Assembly: GCA_964654825.1 (NCBI GenBank)
Contig: CAZZKG010000072.1
Coordinates: 1 to 15,609 of the forward strand
Source of the DNA: CAZZKG01 sp964654825
GTDB lineage: Bacteria > Gemmatimonadota > CAZMKB01
Length of the DNA stretch: 15,609 bases
Direction of reading: 5' to 3'
Shown here one piece after another: positions 1 to 6,442 of this stretch (position 1 is the first letter of the stretch; every line of letters begins with the position of its first letter). The notes below the pieces were generated by a model. It was not told the origin of the DNA, did not search any database, and was given only the letters and a program-made list of their open reading frames with translations. The position numbers were made by a program, and so were the translations under genes.

Positions 1-220
1 GCCAGTTCTGGGGCGGTGGCCTATTACTGCGGACCATGTACTTCTCAACCGTGGACAGCCAGATCCAGAACAAACGATCCGATTTCTGGAGCCTGGGCCG
101 TTTGGCATGGCGCTTGAAAACGACAATCTGCTGACGCAGGGCTATGTTCTCGGCTCCTAATTGTGCTTTGTCGGTAAGTATGGCCTTAGGGAACCAGGCA
201 ATAACGTTGAAAATTGTCAT
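1..220 (-). pseudogene. 5' part of an integrase-core type transposase, frameshifted, cut by the window edge
   Basis: Reading the minus strand from an ATG at 220 gives an open frame to the window edge (about 73 codons) with no stop. It contains GAENIALRQQIVVFKRHAKR followed by PRLQKSDRLFWIWLS. This matches, from memory, the conserved N-terminal part of a common class of IS transposases (pattern ENLALRHQLAVL..., RPRL..., DRLFWVWLSRLW). After WLS (near position 53) the reading frame loses the family pattern. A shift of one base near position 52 gives RLRSTWSAVIGHRPRTG, which resembles the expected RLWPGWRSALVIVQPAT. The copy therefore looks frameshifted and probably dead. The catalytic DDE domain would lie beyond position 1 and cannot be checked. 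The family is fairly secure; the exact IS family is not assigned. Confidence 0.6.
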
Positions 221-374
221 TATGGCCTCGGACACTGGGAAAATGATGCTTGTTTAGGGGTCAGACAGTATCTGGAATATTTGGTGTAAGTCTAAGTGAT
301 GCAAGGGGAATGGACTTTTCGGGAGGCACGGGATCCCCGGGGCGGCCGTTCGGGTGCAGGCCCCTCGATTGAGG
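221..374. other. Non-coding stretch between the transposase remnant and the sensor operon promoter
   Basis: No convincing gene is seen. The part around 230-300 is more AT-rich than the rest of the window. It contains GGGGTCAGACAGTATCTGG near 256-274, on the upstream side of the transposase start, so it could be the terminal end of the insertion element. No partner repeat is visible because the other end lies outside the window. Positions 325-370 are GC-rich with no clear stem-loop terminator. Confidence 0.3.
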
Positions 375-403
375 TTGACTGGACGTGGTCGAACTGGTAT
401 AAT
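375..403 (+). promoter_or_regulatory. Sigma-70 type promoter with extended -10, upstream of the sensor cassette
   Basis: The -35 TTGACT (375-380) and -10 TATAAT (398-403) are separated by exactly 17 bases. The -10 is preceded by TGG, giving an extended -10 (TGnTATAAT). Transcription should begin near 410, leaving a leader of about 60 bases before the first gene at 470. Five of six -35 bases and all six -10 bases match consensus. This suggests steady housekeeping expression of the sensing proteins, in contrast to the sigma-54 promoter of the operon downstream. Confidence 0.75.
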
Positions 404-469
404 GATACCTGAATCGTAGTGGGTCATCCCCCATGAACAACCTCCACAGCTACGGACCGGAGAGTCGGC

Positions 470-1399
470 GTGATGAGAGGATCGATCTTTTGTGCGTTTC
501 TCATCCTGATCTTACTCGGCTGTTCTGGATCAGACTACGAGGACACCGTTTTAGTCGATTTCGATAAACGGAATCGGGACACGAGCAGAATCGAGGCGGG
601 CGGTGACGTGCTCGACGTGGCCGTCTCGGCGATGACATCACCACGAAGGACAATCGCGCAGTACGAGGACCTGATCGATTTTCTCGGCAAGTCGCTCGAC
701 ATGAAGGTTAACCTCATCCAGAAAAAGACCTACTTCGAAGTGAACGAACTCCTGGCAAGGCGCGCCCTCGATTATGCATTCATTTGCTCGGGAGCCTACG
801 CCGTGGCCGAGAACGCCGGAATCGACCTGAACCTCGTGGCCGTCCCGGTGATCCACGGGGACACCTGCTACCACGGCATCATCATCGTCCGGAAGGACAT
901 GGAAACAGAGGGACCGGAAGACCTGGCGGGAGTCCGCTTCGCATTCACCGATCCGCTCTCTCACACCGGATACCGTTATCCCCTCTCTCTCCTCGAGAAA
1001 CTGAACACGACACCTGACAAATTCTTCGAGAGCTTCTTCTTCACCTACGGACACGACAACTCGATTCTAGCGGTCGAGCACGGTATCGCCGATGCCGCCG
1101 GCGTCGAGGATCTCGTTTTCGAATACATGAAGAAGCGCGAACCCGAGCTCACCCGGAATCTCAGGGTCATCCACCGTTCAACGGGGTTCGGAATGCCTCC
1201 TATCGTCTCCCCGGCCGGGGTCCATCCCGGCCTGGACGAGAAGGTCAGAAACGTCCTTTTCGGGATGCACCGTGACCCTGACGGGTCGAAGATCCTGGAA
1301 GAACTAGCGATCGACAGGTTCGTTCCGGCCGGCGATTCCCTGTACGACAACGTGCGGGAAGTCTACCGGGCGACCGCATCCATGGTGAAGACGCCGTGA
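470..1399 (+). CDS. PhnD-like periplasmic substrate-binding lipoprotein, probable sensor component
   Basis: This 309-residue protein is a phosphate/phosphonate (PhnD/SsuA-like) family periplasmic binding protein. Its N-terminus is a lipoprotein signal ending in LLGC, with acylated Cys18 and Ser at +2. The body has typical family segments: DVAVSAMTSPRRTIAQYEDL near the start, DYAFICSGAYAVAENAG (Cys106) and a central VPVIHGDTCYHGIIIVRKD (Cys133) with GVRFAFTDPLSHTGYRYP. No ABC permease or ATPase gene is nearby. The stop overlaps the kinase start (GTGA), so it probably presents a ligand to that kinase, as AioX does for AioS. AioX binds arsenite through a Cys at a similar position (recalled as Cys108), but CSG is common in the family, so this is only a hint. 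The start is GTG 470 with GGAG at 459-462; ATG 473 is an equally possible start. Confidence 0.85.
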   Translation: MMRGSIFCAFLILILLGCSGSDYEDTVLVDFDKRNRDTSRIEAGGDVLDVAVSAMTSPRRTIAQYEDLIDFLGKSLDMKVNLIQKKTYFEVNELLARRALDYAFICSGAYAVAENAGIDLNLVAVPVIHGDTCYHGIIIVRKDMETEGPEDLAGVRFAFTDPLSHTGYRYPLSLLEKLNTTPDKFFESFFFTYGHDNSILAVEHGIADAAGVEDLVFEYMKKREPELTRNLRVIHRSTGFGMPPIVSPAGVHPGLDEKVRNVLFGMHRDPDGSKILEELAIDRFVPAGDSLYDNVREVYRATASMVKTP

Positions 1400-2856
1400 A
1401 ATTCATCAAGCTACGACTACGAACGAAGTTTGTCCTGGCGATCGTATCCATCGTCATCACCTTCGGCGGGATCAACATCTTCCTCATCTACCACAGTGTG
1501 GGCCGGGCGATCGAGGACGAACTGCGGCAGAGGCTCGATTTCATGGGAGACGAGCTCGCCGAGGATTGTGTCACGCCCCTGCTCTACCGGGACCACATCA
1601 GGCTGCAGAAACTGGTGGACAACGTCACCCGGATCGATCAGGATATTGGTTATTGCTTCATTCTCGATCCGGAGGAAAAAGTTGTCGTCCACAGCTTCAA
1701 TCGGGGATTCCCGGAGGGGTTGGGCCACGTCAACTCCCTGAAGGCGGGAGAACTCTCGCACACGATTCTCGTCGACTCCGGAGAGGAGGTTTACAGGGAC
1801 ATCGCCTCGCCGATCCTCTCGGGTTCCCTCGGGACTGTCAGGATCGGACTGAGGCAGCACGACGTCATGACTCACGTCCGTGACATCATGAGAGTGTTCA
1901 TCGGTATGGTGATGCTCTTCCTCGCCATCGGGATTGCCGGCGCGTTCGTCGCCGCCGGACTGATCACGAAACCCATCGATGCCATTATCGACGCCGCGGA
2001 GCGCTTCGATCCGAAGTCAAGACCTGTCCGTTTAGAACCGAGGTCTAGAGACGAGATCGGATATCTGACCGTCACGTTCAATCGGATGACGGCCAGGCTC
2101 AACCGTCTCTACGAGGAGCTGAGACGATCTCAGCAGAAATTGATCCAGGCAGACAAGATGGCGGCCCTCGGCGTCATGGCCGCCGGCATCGCCCATGAGA
2201 TCAACAACCCGCTCGCCGGCGTCAAGGGTGGCATCCGCCGGATCCTCCAGGCGCCGGAGGATGAGAAGCAGGTGGACCGTTACAGGCCCCTCATCAACAC
2301 ATCCCTCGACCACATCGAGAAGGTCGTCGAGAACCTCCTTTGGTTCGCCCGGGAACGCGAAGATGTCGTGGAGCCCATCGACCTCGGGGAAGTCATCGAG
2401 AAAGCGTTCCTCCTCGTCGCACACAGGTTGAAGGACAACGGGATCAGGGTGAGGCACAACAGGCCGCCGAACCTCCCCCTCGTTCCTGGCAATCCGCAGC
2501 ACCTGCAGCAGGTCATGATGAACCTCCTCCTCAACGCGGCCGACGCCATGCCCGACGGAGGGGATCTCACCATAGAGACAGGTTGCCGGGATAGTGACTG
2601 CCTGATCAGAGTCACGGACACCGGCAGGGGAATCGATCCGAAGGACCTGGGGAGGGTCTTCGACCCCTTCTTCACAACAAAGCGGGCCGGGGAAGGCACC
2701 GGCCTCGGTCTCTCGGTCTCCTACCGGATCGTGAAGACCCACGGCGGCGACATGTCGGTCAAATCGTCCCCCGGCGAGGGGACGACGTTCACCGTCACGC
2801 TGCCGGCATCGAGCGACGGCACGGACAATCGAAAGGCGGAGAAGGAGGAACGCTGA
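1396..2856 (+). CDS. Membrane sensor histidine kinase (NtrB-like) of the three-component cassette
   Basis: A 486-residue inner-membrane kinase. TM1 is at about residues 12-35, a periplasmic sensor domain at 36-165, and TM2 at about 167-190. A HAMP linker follows (190-243, including the DEIGYLTVTFNRMTARL segment). The dimerisation/phosphoacceptor domain has the H-box AAGIAHEINNPLAGV with His267. The C-terminal ATPase domain has N-box Asn380 (NLLLNAADAM), DTGRGI, FDPFFTTK and GTGLGLS. All catalytic motifs are intact. The GTG start shares four bases (GTGA) with the stop of the binding-protein gene, and the stop overlaps the regulator start, so the three are probably translationally coupled. By family analogy it autophosphorylates on His267 and passes the phosphate to the next protein. 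The ligand is unknown; the periplasmic domain may read the bound form of the lipoprotein. Confidence 0.93.
   Translation: MKFIKLRLRTKFVLAIVSIVITFGGINIFLIYHSVGRAIEDELRQRLDFMGDELAEDCVTPLLYRDHIRLQKLVDNVTRIDQDIGYCFILDPEEKVVVHSFNRGFPEGLGHVNSLKAGELSHTILVDSGEEVYRDIASPILSGSLGTVRIGLRQHDVMTHVRDIMRVFIGMVMLFLAIGIAGAFVAAGLITKPIDAIIDAAERFDPKSRPVRLEPRSRDEIGYLTVTFNRMTARLNRLYEELRRSQQKLIQADKMAALGVMAAGIAHEINNPLAGVKGGIRRILQAPEDEKQVDRYRPLINTSLDHIEKVVENLLWFAREREDVVEPIDLGEVIEKAFLLVAHRLKDNGIRVRHNRPPNLPLVPGNPQHLQQVMMNLLLNAADAMPDGGDLTIETGCRDSDCLIRVTDTGRGIDPKDLGRVFDPFFTTKRAGEGTGLGLSVSYRIVKTHGGDMSVKSSPGEGTTFTVTLPASSDGTDNRKAEKEER
2843..2855 (+). promoter_or_regulatory. Shine-Dalgarno AGGAGG and CTG start of the response regulator
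   Basis: AGGAGG at 2843-2848 lies four bases before CTG 2853-2855, which overlaps the kinase stop as CTGA. Starting at this CTG gives LNILIVDDEDLVRMTL, the complete first strand and acidic pocket of a receiver domain. The first ATG in frame (2886) would remove the paired Asp residues that bind Mg2+, which makes it an unlikely start. No in-frame ATG, GTG or TTG lies between the Shine-Dalgarno and 2886 other than an internal GTG (2886 minus 6) that also loses the pocket. Confidence 0.7.
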
Positions 2857-4187
2857 ACATTCTCATCGTCGATGACGAGGACCTCGTGCGGATGACGCTC
2901 GCGGACGACCTCAGGGATCTTGGGTATCGGGTGGACGACGAGAAGAATCCATTTGCGGCTCTCCGTCTCTTCGAGAAAGGAGAATACGATCTCGTCATCA
3001 CCGATCTCAAGATGCCCGGCATGGACGGGATCACTCTCATGAAGAGAGCCACCAAGATCAGGCCGCATTGCAGCTTCCTCGTGATTACCGCCTTCGGCAC
3101 CGTCGAGTCGGCCGTCGAAGCTCTCAAGGCAGGCGCCTTCGATTACATCACGAAACCCTTCCGGATCGAGGAGATCCACCTGCTCCTGCGTCGCCTCGAA
3201 GAACGGAAAACGCTGGTCGAAGAGAACGTCCGGCTCAAGGCCGAGGTGGCGGCGAGCAGGCGTTTCCCGGTCATCATCGGAAAGAGCCCTGCCATCGGTA
3301 AGATTCTCGATCTCGTGAAGGAGATCGCCCCCTCCGACACGAGTATCCTCATCACCGGAGAGACGGGAACAGGCAAGGAGATCATTGCGGAGGCCATCCA
3401 CACCCTGAGTCCCCGACGTGACAGGCCTCTCGTGAAAGTGAGCTGCGCGGCTTTAAGCCGTGAGCTCCTCGAGAGCGAGCTCTTCGGCCACGTGAAGGGG
3501 GCTTTCACGGGGGCGACGTCGGACAAGCCGGGGAGGTTCGAGATGGCCAACGGGGGTACTATTTTCCTCGATGAGGTGGATGACATTCCGCTCGACCTCC
3601 AGGTCAAGCTGCTCCGCTTCATCCAGGAGAAGGAGATCGAACGCGTCGGCTCGACCCGGACGAGACAGCTTGATGTGAGGATCATCGCCGCCACGAAGGT
3701 CGATCTCCACCGGCGTATCACCGAGGGGCGGTTCCGGCGTGACCTCTACTACAGACTCAACGTCGTGCCCATCGAGATCCCTCCTCTCAGAGAAAGGAAG
3801 GAGGATATCCCGGCACTCATGCACCACTTCAGCCGGAAGTTCACGCCGGAGAGACCGCTCCGTTTCTCGGAGGAGGTGATCGAGAAGTTCCTCTCCATCC
3901 CCTGGGAAGGAAACGTCCGGGAGCTCGAGAACATCATGGAGAGGCTCTCCCTCCTCTGCAGGTGCGATCCCGTTACGCTCGAATGCCTGCCGGCCTCCTG
4001 GAACGAGATCCCACCGCATCCCACCGAGGAGGGGGGCAACCTCGACGAGCTGGTCAATGAGTACGAACACCGTCTCATTGAGGAGGCACTCCGGCGATGC
4101 GGGGGGAACAGGAAGAGGGCATCCGAGCACCTCGGAATTCCCTATTCGACGCTCCGCAGCAAGATCAAGAAGTACACCATCGAGTGA
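2853..4187 (+). CDS. NtrC-family sigma-54-dependent response regulator
   Basis: A 444-residue transcription activator when started at CTG 2853. The receiver domain occupies residues 1-120, with the acidic VDDED near the N-terminus, phosphoacceptor Asp51 in ITDLKMPGMDG, and a conserved Lys in the YITKPF segment. The AAA+ domain (about 140-370) has Walker A GETGTGKE at 169-176, the sigma-54 contact loop GAFTGA at 216-221, Walker B GGTIFLDEVDDI, and the arginine-finger region FRRDLYYRLNVVPI. A Fis-type helix-turn-helix ends the protein (GGNRKRASEHLGIPYSTLRS). Every part needed to remodel sigma-54 polymerase is present. It follows the kinase with a four-base overlap and is its obvious partner. 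The likely target is the promoter 166 bases past its stop, which has paired operators. The architecture is that of AioR, ZraR and NtrC. Confidence 0.95.
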   Translation: MNILIVDDEDLVRMTLADDLRDLGYRVDDEKNPFAALRLFEKGEYDLVITDLKMPGMDGITLMKRATKIRPHCSFLVITAFGTVESAVEALKAGAFDYITKPFRIEEIHLLLRRLEERKTLVEENVRLKAEVAASRRFPVIIGKSPAIGKILDLVKEIAPSDTSILITGETGTGKEIIAEAIHTLSPRRDRPLVKVSCAALSRELLESELFGHVKGAFTGATSDKPGRFEMANGGTIFLDEVDDIPLDLQVKLLRFIQEKEIERVGSTRTRQLDVRIIAATKVDLHRRITEGRFRRDLYYRLNVVPIEIPPLRERKEDIPALMHHFSRKFTPERPLRFSEEVIEKFLSIPWEGNVRELENIMERLSLLCRCDPVTLECLPASWNEIPPHPTEEGGNLDELVNEYEHRLIEEALRRCGGNRKRASEHLGIPYSTLRSKIKKYTIE

Positions 4188-4240
4188 GCGGCACCGGGAG
4201 GGAGGGGGACAGGCGATCCATCCCCGTGAAAGAAGAGAAA

Positions 4241-4278
4241 AGTGCGAAATCTCGCACTAAAACGCGACTTCTCGCACA
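4241..4278. promoter_or_regulatory. Two tandem inverted-repeat operators (probable upstream activating sequences)
   Basis: Site 1 (4241-4258) is AGTGCGAAATCTCGCACT, with perfect 7-base arms around a 4-base spacer. Site 2 (4261-4278) is AACGCGACTTCTCGCACA, matching site 1 at 13 of 18 positions and keeping the GCGA...TCGC core. The centres are 20 bp apart, close to two helical turns, so dimers would sit on the same DNA face. They lie about 85 and 105 bp upstream of the -24 element of the sigma-54 promoter, the normal range for NtrC-type enhancer sites. The adjacent regulator is the obvious binder, though that is inferred from position. Confidence 0.75.
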
Positions 4279-4352
4279 TTTCTCCCTCGCCACTTCCCCC
4301 CCTCTCTCACGTAACCATCAGTAATTCTTAAACTTACGGCGAAAGTGTGATC

Positions 4353-4368
4353 GGGCACCCTTTTTGCT
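4353..4368 (+). promoter_or_regulatory. Sigma-54 (-24/-12) promoter of the oxidoreductase operon
   Basis: GGGCACCCTTTTTGCT fits the sigma-54 consensus TGGCAC-N5-TTGCW. The invariant GG (4354-4355) and GC (4366-4367) have the required spacing, and the T-tract before TTGC is typical. Transcription should start near 4379, about 60 bases before the porin start at 4440. Together with the upstream paired operators and the adjacent sigma-54 activator gene, this is a coherent inducible control region. Confidence 0.85.
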
Positions 4369-4439
4369 TGGAGCCGGGGCATCGCACCGGACACATGTCT
4401 ATTTCACTCCAATGACGACCGAATCGGAAGGAGGTCACT

Positions 4440-5540
4440 TTGACCAGATTTTTTCGTCCACTCGTGTTCTCGATCTCACTTACCCTCATGATGTCGACCG
4501 GGTCGCTCCTGGCGGGCTCAGGCTCAGGCCCCGAACTCCCCAAAGGCTTGAAGGGAGTTTCGATCGGAGGTCTGTGGTACCTGTCCTATCAGACGAGTGT
4601 CACGGGGAGTTCCGACTATAACCTGTTCAGGGTGAAGAGAGGCTACATCAATATCAAGAAGGAAATCACACCCTGGATGTCAGGCCGCATCACCCCCGAC
4701 ACCCACCAGGAGAGTAACGGAGACTACAAGATCCGGCTCAAGTACGCCTACGCTGATTTCAAGATTCCCGAGATGGGTTTCCTCACCAAGCCCCACGTCG
4801 AATGGGGGCTCGGTCACACTCCATGGCTCGACTTCGAAGAGCACATAAACTACTTCCGGCTGCAGGACACCATGTTCATGGAGAGAAACGGCCTCTTCAA
4901 CTCGGCCGACCTCGGTTTCACTTTCTTCGCCCTTCTGGGAGGCGAGGTCGATGAGAAATACCAGGAGGAGGTCAACAAGAAATATCCCGGCAAATACGGA
5001 AGCCTCGCCGTCGGAGTCTACAACGGCGGCGGGTATCACGCCAGGGAAAACAACAACACGAAGGTCCCCGAGGTGAGGTTCACCATTCGGCCCCTGCCCG
5101 AGGTGGCGCCGGGTCTCCAGGTCAGTTATTTCGGCGTCTTCGGCAAGGGGAACACCGTGGAGTCGCCCGACTGGAGGGTCAATAACATCTACCTGAGTTA
5201 CGACGTGAGGCGGTTCGTCGTGGCCGGCCAGTACTACACGGGGAAGGGAACCCAGGGCGGAGAAGTCGATGCCCAGGGACATCCCAAGGAGAAGAAAGGC
5301 TACTCGATCTTCGGGGAACTCAAGGTCCCCGAGCGTGACATCAGCCTGATCGGCCGGTGGGACAGCTTCGACTTCGACACGATGGTCGAAAACGACAGGC
5401 GCGACAGGATGATCATGGGATTCGTCTATCACCTCGCAGGACACAACAAGATTCTCGTGGATTACGACCGCGTGATGTACGAGAATTCATCGATCGGCGA
5501 CGACTCGAGGATACAGGTTACGACTGAGGTTCATTTCTGA
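4440..5540 (+). CDS. Porin-like outer-membrane beta-barrel protein
   Basis: A 366-residue protein starting at TTG 4440, five bases after a strong AAGGAGG (4428-4434). Residues 1-25 form a Sec signal peptide (hydrophobic core LVFSISLTLMM, probable cut after SLLA). The rest has alternating polar and aromatic residues typical of beta-strands, for example VSIGGLWYLSYQTSV and LKYAYADFKIP. It ends in TTEVHF, with the C-terminal Phe recognised by the outer-membrane assembly machinery. No catalytic motif is visible. It is first in the sigma-54-controlled operon, so it may admit the anionic substrate of the enzyme encoded downstream. This is inferred from position only. A 113-base gap with a stem-loop separates it from the next gene. 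Confidence 0.8.
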   Translation: MTRFFRPLVFSISLTLMMSTGSLLAGSGSGPELPKGLKGVSIGGLWYLSYQTSVTGSSDYNLFRVKRGYINIKKEITPWMSGRITPDTHQESNGDYKIRLKYAYADFKIPEMGFLTKPHVEWGLGHTPWLDFEEHINYFRLQDTMFMERNGLFNSADLGFTFFALLGGEVDEKYQEEVNKKYPGKYGSLAVGVYNGGGYHARENNNTKVPEVRFTIRPLPEVAPGLQVSYFGVFGKGNTVESPDWRVNNIYLSYDVRRFVVAGQYYTGKGTQGGEVDAQGHPKEKKGYSIFGELKVPERDISLIGRWDSFDFDTMVENDRRDRMIMGFVYHLAGHNKILVDYDRVMYENSSIGDDSRIQVTTEVHF

Positions 5541-5599
5541 CCGGGAGCACGTCTTCCGGAAGAACGTCAGAGACCCCGGGATAGAGTCTTGAACGATAC

Positions 5600-5620
5600 G
5601 GTGCTCCAGCCGGGAGCGCC
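5600..5620 (+). other. GC-rich stem-loop in the porin-ferredoxin gap
   Basis: GGTGCTCC (5600-5607) pairs with GGAGCGCC (5613-5620), giving eight base pairs including one G-T wobble, around a 5-base loop. It begins 59 bases after the porin stop and ends 33 bases before the ferredoxin ATG. No T-run follows, so a full rho-independent terminator is unlikely. An mRNA-processing or stability element setting different levels of porin and enzyme is possible. Confidence 0.45.
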
Positions 5621-5653
5621 GCGAGGCACTCTCTCCGGGGCCCGGGAGGTATC

Positions 5654-6442
5654 ATGGAAAAGAAAAACAGGGAAAGCAGGAGGGAATTCCTCAAGGCGTG
5701 CGCCGCTCCCACCGGAGCCGTGCTCGTCTCGGGAATGTTCTCACCCGCTCTGTCCATGGGTGGCCGCGGCCGGAGGCGGTGGGGTTTCCTGATCGATCTC
5801 GACAGGTGTACGGGGTGCAAATCATGCGCCGTCGCCTGCAAGACCGAATTCAATGTGCCACTCGGCGTCTTTCGTTCGAGTGTGAAGGAATTCGAGACCG
5901 GAAAACTCCCGAAAGCGACGAGGAGCTTCCTGCCGTGGCTGTGCAATCACTGCAGGAAGCCGGTCTGTCTCGAAGACTGTCCTGTCGATGAGACTGACGC
6001 CGAATTCACCTGGCCGGACGGGACGGTCGAGAAGTACCGGAAACGGGCCACCTACCAGCGCCCGGACGGGATCGTCCTCGTGGACCAGGACAGGTGTGTC
6101 GGATGCGGAGCCTGCGTGGAGGCGTGTCCTTACAGGGTCAGGTTCCTCAACCCGGCCAGGAAGACGGTGTCGCCGGACGCCGTCGGCGACAATCCGGCCG
6201 AGAAGTGCGACTTGTGCGTCCACCGGCTGGACGCCGGCATCGTTCCATCCTGCGTTAACACATGTCCGTCGAGGGCGAGAGTCGTGGGAGACCTCGAGGA
6301 TCCCGAGAGCGAGATCAATAAAATCATCAGGGCGAAGAAGAAACGAATAAACGTGCTGCTCCCCACGAAGGGGACCGATCCCCAGTGCCGGTACGTTTCG
6401 TTGAACCCGCTCACGTACGAGAAAGGGAGGGATACGAAATGA
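5654..6442 (+). CDS. Tat-exported four-cluster [4Fe-4S] ferredoxin subunit of the molybdoenzyme
   Basis: A 262-residue electron-transfer subunit of the DmsB/PsrB/TtrB type. The N-terminus has a Tat signal (SRREFLK then a short hydrophobic stretch), so it has its own export signal. Sixteen cysteines form four clusters: C52/55/58/62, C97/100/105/109 (CNHCRKPVCLEDCP), C148/151/154/158, and C185/188/200/204 (CDLC-x11-C-x3-CP). Start ATG 5654 follows GGGAGG closely. The TGA stop overlaps the next ATG (ATGA at 6439-6442), so the catalytic subunit is probably translationally coupled. It should carry electrons between the molybdenum subunit and a quinol- or cytochrome-linked partner. No membrane partner is encoded here. 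Among relatives, TtrB-type proteins also carry a signal, while many B subunits lack one. Confidence 0.92.
   Translation: MEKKNRESRREFLKACAAPTGAVLVSGMFSPALSMGGRGRRRWGFLIDLDRCTGCKSCAVACKTEFNVPLGVFRSSVKEFETGKLPKATRSFLPWLCNHCRKPVCLEDCPVDETDAEFTWPDGTVEKYRKRATYQRPDGIVLVDQDRCVGCGACVEACPYRVRFLNPARKTVSPDAVGDNPAEKCDLCVHRLDAGIVPSCVNTCPSRARVVGDLEDPESEINKIIRAKKKRINVLLPTKGTDPQCRYVSLNPLTYEKGRDTK

Noticed and set aside
1..156. Plus-strand C-terminal gene fragment ending at the TAA near 158
   Set aside because: The minus strand gives a recognisable transposase pattern, while the plus-strand frames show no family.
470..1399. Phosphonate ABC transporter (PhnCDE) interpretation
   Set aside because: No permease or ATPase gene is linked. 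The gene overlaps a histidine kinase instead.
2032..2742. 236-codon minus-strand frame opposite the kinase
   Set aside because: Shadow of the kinase gene, whose H, N and G boxes are all on the plus strand.
4241..4258. Inverted repeat read as a terminator of the regulator gene
   Set aside because: No T-run follows on either strand, a related second copy lies two helical turns away, and a sigma-54 promoter is downstream. Operators explain it better.
5552..5563. Palindrome TCTTCCGGAAGA after the porin stop as a terminator
   Set aside because: There is no loop and no T-run, so it cannot form a normal terminator hairpin.
6385..6438. Upstream start for the catalytic subunit
   Set aside because: It would place 18 residues before the Tat signal and ignore the SD and ATGA coupling at 6439.
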